Below the pieces are notes generated by a model that worked only from the letters and a program-made list of their open reading frames with translations, was not told where the DNA came from and searched no databases. Both the position numbers and the translations under genes were made by a program. DNA of 9,617 nt. Source: an uncultured Clostridia bacterium. GTDB taxonomy: Bacteria; Bacillota; Clostridia; UBA1381. The stretch lies in contig CAKSNH010000035.1 of assembly GCA_934476075.1 (NCBI GenBank), positions 1 to 9,617 on the forward strand, read 5' to 3'. Shown here in pieces: positions 1 to 5,851 of this stretch (positions are counted from its first letter, which is position 1; each line of letters opens with the position of its first letter).

Positions 1-150
1 CTGCGGTCGGCGACAAACTTTTAGAAAGTTTGACCAAACTTGGACGCTAGGGGTGTTTCGCCGTCTGCGGACGGCGACAAAAGACGCTGCCTTTTGAAAC
101 CGCAAGCCTTTAAAAAGGCTTGACCTAAACTTTGATGGGGCAGAGCTACT
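1..150. repeat. Intergenic imperfect direct repeats with hairpins
   Basis: No credible gene is seen here. The block CTGCGGTCGGCGACAAA at 1-17 recurs with one change at 65-81. Each copy leads into a short perfect hairpin followed by ACC: an 8-bp stem at 14-21/25-32 and a 9-bp stem at 103-111/114-122, both starting with CAA and ending with TTG. A third hairpin, 58-65/70-77 with a TGCG loop, lies between them. The arms differ in sequence but keep pairing, which suggests that structure is maintained. A related hairpin lies on the minus strand at 9391-9405. This is probably a dispersed intergenic repeat family; copy number elsewhere cannot be seen. Confidence 0.55.
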
Positions 151-234
151 TTGCAAGTTTGCGTAAGCGACAACTCATAATTTATCACCAATAATAATGC
201 AAATACACCATGCGAATTTGTGACAAGAGTTAGC

Positions 235-263
235 TTGATTTACAAGGCTTTTTAAGGTATAAT
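235..263 (+). promoter_or_regulatory. Promoter of coaX
   Basis: The -35 box is TTGATT at 235-240 and the -10 box is a perfect TATAAT at 258-263, with a 17-nt spacer. This predicts a start of transcription near 270 and a leader of about 60 nt before the coaX start codon. Sigma-A type. The same -35 variant with the same spacing is used by the minus-strand gene at 1743-1771. Confidence 0.65.
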
Positions 264-329
264 AAAATAACGCTGTAAAATAAAAGGTACATATATAACC
301 ATGTGCCGGTATATAAGGAATGAATTATT

Positions 330-1100
330 ATGATTTTAGCTTTGGATATGGGAAACACAAATATCGTTTTGGGCGGTATTGACGAGAATAAAATACATTT
401 TGTCAGCCGTGTGGTGACCGACAGGAAAAAAACAGAGGACGAATATGCTGTCATATTCAGTTCTATTTTAAATATGTACAGCATTGACCGCAAGGAGATT
501 ACGGGTGCGATTATTTCGTCGGTTGTTCCGCCGCTTGTGAATATTATCAAAGAGGCGGTCGAAAAAATGATTGGCATTACTCCGCTTATTGTCGGTCCGG
601 GAGTGAAAACGGGTCTTAACATAAAAATAGACAATCCGGCTCAGCTTGGATGCGATTTGGTGGTCGGAGCGGTTGCGGCAACGCATGAGTACCCGGCTCC
701 GCTGATTATTATTGATATGGGTACGGCTACCACTATCGCCGCTATCGACAAGGACGGTACTTATCGGGGCGGTGTGATTGTTCCGGGTGTGGTTGTGTCA
801 CAGGAGTCGCTTTCGTCAAAAACATCACAGCTGCCGAGAATAGGTCTTGATAAGCCGGCTCACGTTATCGGGAAAAATACGATAGAATGTATGCGCAGCG
901 GTCTGGTATACGGCAATGCGTCCATGATTGACGGCATGATTGACCGTGTCGAGGAGGAACTCGGAATGAAGGCTACCGTTGTTGCAACGGGCGGTTTATC
1001 CAAATTTATTATACCGTACTGCAAGCATGATGATATTATATATGACGACGATTTACTGCTTAAAGGTTTATGGATTATATATTCCAAAAATACCAAATAA
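330..1100 (+). CDS. coaX: Type III pantothenate kinase (CoaX)
   Basis: Phosphorylates pantothenate with ATP, the first step of coenzyme A synthesis, in the cytoplasm. Type III enzymes belong to the ASKHA fold and are typically not feedback-inhibited by CoA. The 256 residues match the family's usual length. Visible motifs in order: the N-terminal phosphate motif D6-x-GNTN (8-11); GPGVKTGL (89-96); the substrate-site segment around G107 and D109, the latter fitting the catalytic aspartate position; DMGTATT (129-135); GGVIVPG (147-153); and ATGGL (219-223), part of the nucleotide site. The ATG at 330 has AAGGAA at 315-320, nine bases upstream, and follows a clear promoter, so the start is well supported. 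The gene appears monocistronic: its stop codon lies inside the stem of the terminator. Its usual clostridial partners, such as birA, are not in view. Confidence 0.95.
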   Translation: MILALDMGNTNIVLGGIDENKIHFVSRVVTDRKKTEDEYAVIFSSILNMYSIDRKEITGAIISSVVPPLVNIIKEAVEKMIGITPLIVGPGVKTGLNIKIDNPAQLGCDLVVGAVAATHEYPAPLIIIDMGTATTIAAIDKDGTYRGGVIVPGVVVSQESLSSKTSQLPRIGLDKPAHVIGKNTIECMRSGLVYGNASMIDGMIDRVEEELGMKATVVATGGLSKFIIPYCKHDDIIYDDDLLLKGLWIIYSKNTK

Positions 1101-1138
1101 AAATACGCTCTGCGGCGGCAGAGCGTATTTTTATTTGG
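1093..1138. terminator. Bidirectional terminator between coaX and the convergent membrane gene
   Basis: A perfect 21-bp stem (1093-1113 with 1118-1138) closes a 4-nt GGCG loop. The GC-rich core is flanked by A-rich and T-rich arms, so a U-tract follows the hairpin on either strand. The coaX stop codon (1098-1100) sits within the left arm. The minus-strand gene ending at 1212 has no better terminator between 1211 and 1138, so both transcripts probably end here. Confidence 0.9.
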
Positions 1139-1211
1139 CAGAAATTTGCGAAAAATCAAAAATGCTACATTATTCTCACGCCCGCAGGCGGTGTTTCTAT
1201 CAGAAGCTTTT

Positions 1212-1709
1212 TTATATAACCTGTTTTATTATACCGAATGCAAGCAGTGACATCACAAGCCCCGCCACAAGCACACCGAGGAATATCCACGGCAATGCGT
1301 CCTTAATCTTAAACCGCATAAGCGATGCAATAAGCGAACCCGTCCATGCGCCCGTGCCCGGCAGCGGTATCGCTACAAACAGGAACAATCCGAATTTGCC
1401 GTACTTTTTGATTTGGTCGCTTTTTGAAAGTGCCCTTTTCTCAAATTTTTCTACCATAGGTTTAAATCTCGTTTTACGAAGAAAATCAAATATTTTATCT
1501 ATAAACAATAATATGAACGGTATCGGAATCATGTTGCCGATAACCGCTATTATATAGGTAGATAAAAAATTCATTTTCAAAAATCCCGCCGCCAAAATGC
1601 TCCCTCTAAGCTCCAAAACGGGTATCATGGATATAATGAACACTATAAGCTCCTTGGGCATACTGCCCGAAAATGCGTTTACTATGTTTTGTACAAGCGT
1701 ATCTGTCAT
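1212..1709 (-). CDS. Small multi-drug export family membrane protein (COG2426)
   Basis: This 165-residue integral membrane protein resembles the putative small multi-drug export family (PF06695/COG2426). Members share a DedA-like layout and their substrate is poorly established, so 'multi-drug' is only a family name. Hydrophobic stretches lie at about 21-44, 48-70, 106-130 and 140-162. Two family signatures are visible: IPVLELRGSI near 29-38 and IPLPGTGAWTGS near 114-125. Both are Pro/Gly-rich segments that are probably re-entrant or bent helices. A basic cytoplasmic loop lies between them (about 78-103). The ATG at 1709 is preceded on its strand by GAAAGGGA with 6-nt spacing and by a well-formed promoter. 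The gene is monocistronic, convergent with coaX and divergent from the SLH gene. Confidence 0.85.
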   Translation of the reverse strand: MTDTLVQNIVNAFSGSMPKELIVFIISMIPVLELRGSILAAGFLKMNFLSTYIIAVIGNMIPIPFILLFIDKIFDFLRKTRFKPMVEKFEKRALSKSDQIKKYGKFGLFLFVAIPLPGTGAWTGSLIASLMRFKIKDALPWIFLGVLVAGLVMSLLAFGIIKQVI

Positions 1710-1742
1710 TGTAATTCCCTTTCATATAAATTTAATATACAC

Positions 1743-1771
1743 ATTATACAGTATATGCGTGTAAAAATCAA
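1743..1771 (-). promoter_or_regulatory. Promoter of the COG2426 membrane gene
   Basis: On the minus strand TTGATT (1766-1771) and TATAAT (1743-1748) are separated by 17 nt. Transcription should start near 1736, giving a leader of about 27 nt that contains the GAAAGGGA ribosome binding site at 1716-1723. Confidence 0.65.
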
Positions 1772-1938
1772 TTATTATAATATAAAGATTTTGTAAATGA
1801 TTATTGACATACTTCATAAAAAGACGGTATTTTGAGAATATATAATATGAAAATATATATTTTGTTATATCTTATGCCGTTTTTTTAGATTTTTTTGTGA
1901 AATATATGTGAACTTTGCGTGTTATTTTAAAAAAAGTA
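1772..1938. other. AT-rich intergenic stretch upstream of the SLH promoters
   Basis: No gene is seen. The stretch is very AT-rich, with runs of A and T just upstream of the -35 at 1939 that could act as UP elements. A weak extra promoter is possible: TTGACA at 1804-1809 with TATTTT at 1828-1833 (18-nt spacer). The 12-mer CTTATGCCGTTT at 1871-1882 is repeated exactly at 2123-2134, inside the spacer of the downstream promoter, and may be a protein-binding site. Confidence 0.4.
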
Positions 1939-1967
1939 TTGACATATCGTTAGTTTGGGGTTAGAAT
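1939..1967 (+). promoter_or_regulatory. Distal promoter P1 of the SLH gene
   Basis: A consensus TTGACA (1939-1944) and TAGAAT (1962-1967) are separated by 17 nt and preceded by an A-rich tract. Transcription would start near 1974, giving a leader of about 305 nt before the SLH start codon. Confidence 0.65.
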
Positions 1968-1973
1968 TATATG

Positions 1974-2278
1974 TAGCCTGTTACAGTGAGTAGTTATTGG
2001 GAACAGGTCTTAACTGATGGGTTAATGTTACTTGTATTACAGGTTTCATACAAGGATTTCATTGATATTTCTTGTATAACAGGATTTTTACAGTTTCATT
2101 ACATCTGTCAAAAGTGCATTGACTTATGCCGTTTGAACATGGTATAATCAGTGCGTAAGTTAAGGACGGCAGAGTCTTTAATCAGTATTTCGGTCAGAAT
2201 AAGAAAGGGATTTGACCGGATGTTTTAATTAAAGAGTACCCTTTCATAAGTAAAAAAATCAAGGGAGGATTTGAGAGT
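1974..2278 (+). promoter_or_regulatory. Long, potentially structured 5' leader of the SLH gene
   Basis: I recognise no known riboswitch, but complementary segments are frequent. CCTGTT (1977-1982) pairs with AACAGG (2002-2007). ATACAAG (2048-2054) can pair with CTTGTAT either upstream (2031-2037) or downstream (2071-2077), so the two hairpins exclude each other. Further on, TTCGGTCA (2189-2196) pairs with TGACCGGA (2213-2220, one G-U). The loop of that hairpin contains GAAAGGG (2203-2209), complementary to CCCTTTC (2239-2245), which makes an H-type pseudoknot possible. The Shine-Dalgarno AGGGAGG is at 2262-2268. Long leaders are common for abundant S-layer genes, where they can stabilise mRNA; regulation here is inference. 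Confidence 0.45.
2119..2148 (+). promoter_or_regulatory. Proximal promoter P2 of the SLH gene
   Basis: TTGACT (2119-2124) and a perfect TATAAT (2143-2148) are separated by 18 nt. Transcription would start near 2155, giving a leader of about 124 nt that keeps the pseudoknot candidate but omits the upstream alternative hairpins. The spacer contains the second copy of CTTATGCCGTTT. Confidence 0.65.
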
Positions 2279-5200
2279 ATGAAAAAAAATCTCAAGAGCG
2301 TAATTTCATTTGTTATTGCGTTAGGACTATGTGCAAGTTCAGCAGGCGCTTTGGCTGCTACAACTTACACTGACGTACCTGCTGACGCAAGCTACGCTGA
2401 AGCGGTTGCAAATCTTACTGCTATCGGTATTGTTGAAGGTGACGGCAACGGCACATTCAGACCGGATGACAAAATCACAAGAGCAGAGGTTGCTGCAATG
2501 GTTGTTAGAGCTATGGCTCAAAACGACGCTGCTATCAGCTCAAAAGGTACAACTAATTTCACAGACGTAAGTGCTGATAACTGGGCTTCAGGTTACATCA
2601 ATGTAGCTTCAAGAGGCACAAGCGCTTTCATCAACGGTATGGGCGACGGTACATTTGAACCTGATTCAAACGTTACATATGCACAAATCGTAAAGATGGT
2701 TGTTGCAGCTATCGGCTACGGCGACTGGGGTGTTGCAGCAGGCGGTTACCCAACAGGTTATATCGCAACAGCTAAGCAACTTAACATTACTGACGGTGTT
2801 TCAGGCGTAAACGCTGATGACGAAGTTTCAAGAGCAGTTGTTGCACAACTTATCAACAATGCTATCGATACTCCGTTGTTGTCATTGAAGACATACAGCC
2901 CAACAAACCCTGAATACGTTATTATGAACGGTAAGGATGACAACGATTACGAAACAGTTCTTACATATTACCACGATATTTACAAAGTAGAAGGTCGTGT
3001 AAAAGATACTCACAGAAGTAACAGCTCAATCGATGCTGACGAAATCAGATACCAAATCGAAGCTACTAACAACTATGATGATTCATCAATCAGCATGTTG
3101 AAGAAGAACGATGGTATTTCATATGGTCCATATTTGATGAAAGTCGGCGATACAGATGTTGCTGATTATCTAGATGTATATTCAAAATTGTTGGTTAAAG
3201 TTACTGATGATGAAGATCCGGTTGTTTTGAGCTGTGTTGCATCAGGTAAGAACGTAACAACAACTCTTCAAGCTGACGCTTGGGATGATGAATATTACAG
3301 CACAGAAGACGAATCTCTAAACAGAGTATTCGGTATGGATAAAGATGGTACTTCACTAGGCGAAAACAAAGGTCAACTTTGGTACTACTCAAACAGTGAC
3401 AAGACAGGTAAGTCAACAAGATACTATCTTTCAGACGGTTTCAGACTATATGTAAACGGTGTTGAAGTTGATGCTACTCAAGCTAACGTTAAAGATTACA
3501 TTTTCGATAACGAAACAGGTACAGTAACATTGGTTGACACAGTTTCTGAAACAGAAAATTCAACAGACGGTAAGTACGATTCAATCTATGTTTCATACTT
3601 CGCAACAGGTATTGTTGAATCTGTAAACTCAAACGGTAAAGTTTACTTCGATAAAGTTGCTAACACAGGTTCAAATACAACAACATATGTTGAATTTGAT
3701 GATGATGATGACGATTTGAAGTATTCAATCAGCCTTGACGGTAAGGACATTGGTTTCTCAGACCTTCAAAAGGGTGATGTAATCAGCGTTTCTTACAACG
3801 TTGTTGATGGTTTCGGCGAGTCTAACTTCTATGATGTTCTTGTTTCAAGAAACACAGCAGAAGGTAAAGTAACAGAAACTAATGATGAAGATGATGAAAT
3901 CGGTATCAACGGTACAACATACAAGATGATTAACGAAGACCTTGCTAAGGTTGGCGATTTCAATCTTGGTACATCATACACAATCTACCTAGATGCATTC
4001 GGTAAGGTTGCAGATTTTGAAAAACTTGCTTCATCAGTTAAATATGGTATCATCAACAGATTCTATTACAGCACAGACGCTGCTGAATACAAGTTCTCAA
4101 TGTATGATACAACAGCTACAAGCAAGACATATGATGTTGCTGACACAATGAAGATTACTATTGATGGTACAGAAAAATCATATGAAACATCTAAGGAAAA
4201 TGCTGATTTGAATTCAGTTATTAGTAGCCTAGATGATAAAGCTGATGATACAAATGTACAAGAAAGAGTTGTAGAATATACAACAAATTCATCAGGCGAA
4301 ATCAAGACAATCGAATTCTTGAACAAGTCAAAGAGTACATCAAGCTACACAGCTAAGAGCAATAAGCTTGGTTCATTGAAGTTTGACGATGCTACTGTAA
4401 TGATTAGCGTTGATGGTACAGACTTCTCAGTATTGAAGACATCAAGCCTTATTGATGACAATGATTACACAGCATACGGTTATGACAGAGATAACAGCGT
4501 TTACGGTTTCATCGTTGTAACTGATGGTGTAAGCAGCTTCACAAAGGATACAAGATTTGCAGTTGTTAATAAAGTTAGCCAAGGTTCTAACGAAGACGGC
4601 GACGATTGCGATAAGATTCAACTTTACACAGCAGGCAGCAAGGACCTTCAAACTGTATATGCTGACGGAACAGATATGTTCTACGGTAAGTTGAAGAAAG
4701 GTGATGTAATCATCTATAAGACAAATGCAAGCGGTTTGATTGAAGATGCAGAAGACGTTGAAGTTGTATTCAGTGCAAGCTTAAACGGTATGACTAACTT
4801 CACAAACAGCACATTTATTAATACACTTAATAATGAGTTCTATTCATCATTCATGGATAAGTTTGATATGCCTTCAACATGGGAAGACAAAGAAAATGAA
4901 GTTGAGCTTAAGTTCGGTCCTATCATCGACAGAAGTTCTTCAAGCATTACTCTTGGTAAACTTTCAAATGTAAGATATGAAAAGAACGAAAGTGCTACTG
5001 GTGAAGAAGATAAATATACTGAATATAAGGGTACATTTACATACACAGAAGATGACAGTGTAGCAGGTGTTAAGATTGAAGACCTTGACTATGCTAGCGA
5101 CGTTGCTGTATATGTATATGATTTCAACAACAGCTCAGACAACAGATTGTCAGTTGGTACTGTAAGCTCAGTTCCTAAGACAACAGTTTCTGAAAAGTTG

Positions 5201-5335
5201 AAAGTAAATGATTCAACAAAGGATGCTACAATCATTGACTGGTCAAATGACGAAACACCTGATTTCGCTTATGCACTAGTTAAGATGGTTGAAGATGATG
5301 TAACAGACGTATTCGTAATCATTCCAAAAGACTGA
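2279..5335 (+). CDS. Secreted S-layer-homology (SLH) domain protein, probable S-layer or major surface protein
   Basis: The 1018-residue precursor starts with a signal peptide (MKK, hydrophobic core 8-22, likely cleavage after ALA at 26). Three SLH repeats follow at roughly 29-79, 92-147 and 150-197. SLH domains bind secondary cell-wall polymer, so the protein is probably held non-covalently on the peptidoglycan. Only the first repeat keeps the TRAE motif (67-70); the second reads TYAQ (133-136) and the third SRAV (184-187). Residues from about 200 to the end are acidic, rich in Asp, Ser, Thr and Asn, and look like beta-strand surface modules with recurring 'LQKGDVI' and 'LKKGDVI' segments. 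A six-Asp run lies at 474-479. No enzyme motif was recognised. The ATG at 2279 follows a strong AGGGAGG ten bases upstream. Arginine is almost always AGA (18 of 19 by my count), against 1 of 7 in coaX, consistent with very high expression. Tandem promoters precede the gene and a terminator follows it; the exact role is inferred. Confidence 0.85.
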   Translation: MKKNLKSVISFVIALGLCASSAGALAATTYTDVPADASYAEAVANLTAIGIVEGDGNGTFRPDDKITRAEVAAMVVRAMAQNDAAISSKGTTNFTDVSADNWASGYINVASRGTSAFINGMGDGTFEPDSNVTYAQIVKMVVAAIGYGDWGVAAGGYPTGYIATAKQLNITDGVSGVNADDEVSRAVVAQLINNAIDTPLLSLKTYSPTNPEYVIMNGKDDNDYETVLTYYHDIYKVEGRVKDTHRSNSSIDADEIRYQIEATNNYDDSSISMLKKNDGISYGPYLMKVGDTDVADYLDVYSKLLVKVTDDEDPVVLSCVASGKNVTTTLQADAWDDEYYSTEDESLNRVFGMDKDGTSLGENKGQLWYYSNSDKTGKSTRYYLSDGFRLYVNGVEVDATQANVKDYIFDNETGTVTLVDTVSETENSTDGKYDSIYVSYFATGIVESVNSNGKVYFDKVANTGSNTTTYVEFDDDDDDLKYSISLDGKDIGFSDLQKGDVISVSYNVVDGFGESNFYDVLVSRNTAEGKVTETNDEDDEIGINGTTYKMINEDLAKVGDFNLGTSYTIYLDAFGKVADFEKLASSVKYGIINRFYYSTDAAEYKFSMYDTTATSKTYDVADTMKITIDGTEKSYETSKENADLNSVISSLDDKADDTNVQERVVEYTTNSSGEIKTIEFLNKSKSTSSYTAKSNKLGSLKFDDATVMISVDGTDFSVLKTSSLIDDNDYTAYGYDRDNSVYGFIVVTDGVSSFTKDTRFAVVNKVSQGSNEDGDDCDKIQLYTAGSKDLQTVYADGTDMFYGKLKKGDVIIYKTNASGLIEDAEDVEVVFSASLNGMTNFTNSTFINTLNNEFYSSFMDKFDMPSTWEDKENEVELKFGPIIDRSSSSITLGKLSNVRYEKNESATGEEDKYTEYKGTFTYTEDDSVAGVKIEDLDYASDVAVYVYDFNNSSDNRLSVGTVSSVPKTTVSEKLKVNDSTKDATIIDWSNDETPDFAYALVKMVEDDVTDVFVIIPKD

Positions 5336-5359
5336 TTTTAATACAAGTTATATAAACAG

Positions 5360-5389
5360 AAAGGGCTAACCGAAAGGTTAGTCCTTTTT
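5360..5389 (+). terminator. Terminator of the SLH gene
   Basis: The stem 5360-5371 pairs with 5376-5387 over a stable GAAA tetraloop (12 pairs including one G-U), and the hairpin runs into a T tract at 5385-5389. It lies 24 bases after the SLH stop codon, so the gene is probably a single transcription unit. Confidence 0.9.
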
Positions 5390-5450
5390 GTATTTGGTTG
5401 AGGGATAAAGTTTGAGTGGATTTATGTAAATTTACGGCTAAAATTTGGGT

Positions 5451-5496
5451 AAATATTTAAAAAAGAGTGGAAATATTAAAAAAGATAGTGTATAAT
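5451..5496 (+). promoter_or_regulatory. Possible promoter and short direct repeat upstream of the 31-codon ORF
   Basis: A perfect TATAAT lies at 5491-5496, but the matching -35 region (about 5468-5473, TGGAAA) is poor. Upstream, AAATATTTAAAAAAGAGTG (5451-5469) is nearly repeated at 5471-5490, with a 20-base period. Two turns of helix apart, these could be activator sites compensating for the weak -35, or simply A-rich sequence. Confidence 0.4.
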
Positions 5497-5527
5497 AAAA
5501 GTATCATAATACAGATGAGGGGTAAGC

Positions 5528-5623
5528 ATGGATAAGACAACTTTTTTGATAATCAGCGGAGTGGTATTTTTATGTATTGCGTTTTTTGACGGTATAAAAA
5601 AACAGCGTTCAAAAAATTTATAA
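5528..5623 (+). CDS. Small single-pass membrane protein, 31 aa, hypothetical
   Basis: The 31-codon ORF starts at ATG 5528 and ends with TAA at 5621-5623. GAGGGG (5517-5522) lies five bases before the start, and a TATAAT is placed to give a leader of about 25 nt. The product is MDKTT, then a hydrophobic segment at about 6-21 (LIISGVVFLCIAFF core), then a basic tail DGIKKQRSKNL. This is the layout of a small bitopic membrane protein with an N-out, positive-inside tail. I recognise no family. It lies between the SLH and cellulase genes, with its own signals, so it is not part of either operon. It could be a chance ORF; the ribosome binding site and the organised hydrophobic and basic segments favour a real one. 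Confidence 0.45.
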   Translation: MDKTTFLIISGVVFLCIAFFDGIKKQRSKNL

Positions 5624-5650
5624 ATTTATTAAAAAAATTTATAATAATCA

Positions 5651-5679
5651 TTGCAAAATCGTATTTTATTTGTTATAAT
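5651..5679 (+). promoter_or_regulatory. Extended -10 promoter of a short transcript before the cellulase
   Basis: TTGCAA (5651-5656) and TATAAT (5674-5679) are separated by 17 nt, and TGT immediately before the -10 makes it an extended -10 box. Transcription would start near 5686. The -10 and start site lie inside a 27-bp palindrome. Confidence 0.55.
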
Positions 5680-5694
5680 ATTCTTATAACAAAT
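5668..5694. repeat. 27-bp palindrome over the -10/start region, operator candidate
   Basis: ATTTGTTATAA (5668-5678) and its exact reverse complement (5684-5694) are separated by 5 nt. The dyad covers the -10 and the start site of the promoter at 5651-5679, where a repressor would block transcription. Alternatively, because T7 follows at 5697-5703, the hairpin could be a weak AT-rich terminator for the 31-codon ORF; with only one G-C pair in the stem this seems less likely. Confidence 0.5.
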
Positions 5695-5767
5695 GATTTT
5701 TTTATTGGATACGCACGTACTCAAAAAATCCCGGAACACAGCGGCTGTCACCGCTGTGTTTTTCTTT
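5686..5767 (+). ncRNA. Candidate small RNA or attenuated leader, about 80 nt
   Basis: An extended -10 promoter and a strong terminator delimit a predicted transcript of about 82 nt without a clear ORF. It can fold into two hairpins: GATTTTTT (5695-5702) with AAAAAATC (5723-5730), and the terminator stem 5735-5744/5751-5760. It matches no RNA family I recognise. The downstream cellulase has its own promoter after the terminator, which favours an independent small RNA. Read-through attenuation into the cellulase remains possible. Confidence 0.4.
5735..5767 (+). terminator. Strong intrinsic terminator upstream of the cellulase
   Basis: A perfect 10-bp stem, AACACAGCGG (5735-5744) with CCGCTGTGTT (5751-5760), closes a 6-nt loop and is followed by TTTCTTT. 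It stands 85 bases before the cellulase start codon and ends whatever is transcribed from 5491 or 5651. Confidence 0.85.
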
Positions 5768-5781
5768 GCGTAAAAATAATA

Positions 5782-5810
5782 TGTACATATTTTGGAATGT
5801 GTGATATAAT
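5782..5810 (+). promoter_or_regulatory. Promoter of the cellulase-gtrA operon
   Basis: TGTACA (5782-5787) and TATAAT (5805-5810) are 17 nt apart. TGA just upstream of the -10 gives an extended -10 box. Transcription would start near 5817, which excludes the in-frame ATG at 5822 as the main start and supports the ATG at 5852. Confidence 0.6.
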
Positions 5811-5851
5811 GGTGGGGTGAGATGATAAATTGTGAGTTTAGGAGGGATAAT

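Noticed and set aside
1..150. CRISPR array
   Set aside because: Only two imperfect copies of unequal spacing, no conserved repeat/spacer periodicity, and no cas genes.
1172..1200. GC-rich inverted repeat between the shared terminator and 1212
   Set aside because: The stem needs a bulge and no T tract follows on the minus strand; the terminator at 1093-1138 is far better.
979..1557. 192-codon plus-strand frame spanning the coaX end and the convergent gene
   Set aside because: It lacks a ribosome binding site, runs through the shared terminator, and lies antisense to a clear COG2426 family gene.
3201..5046. Several minus-strand frames of 68-86 codons inside the SLH gene
   Set aside because: They are by-products of the biased codon use of the plus-strand gene, with no start signals.
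5822..5851. Upstream ATG giving a 501-residue cellulase
   Set aside because: No Shine-Dalgarno before it, only about 5 nt after the predicted transcription start, and it would put extra residues before a normal MKK signal start at 5852.
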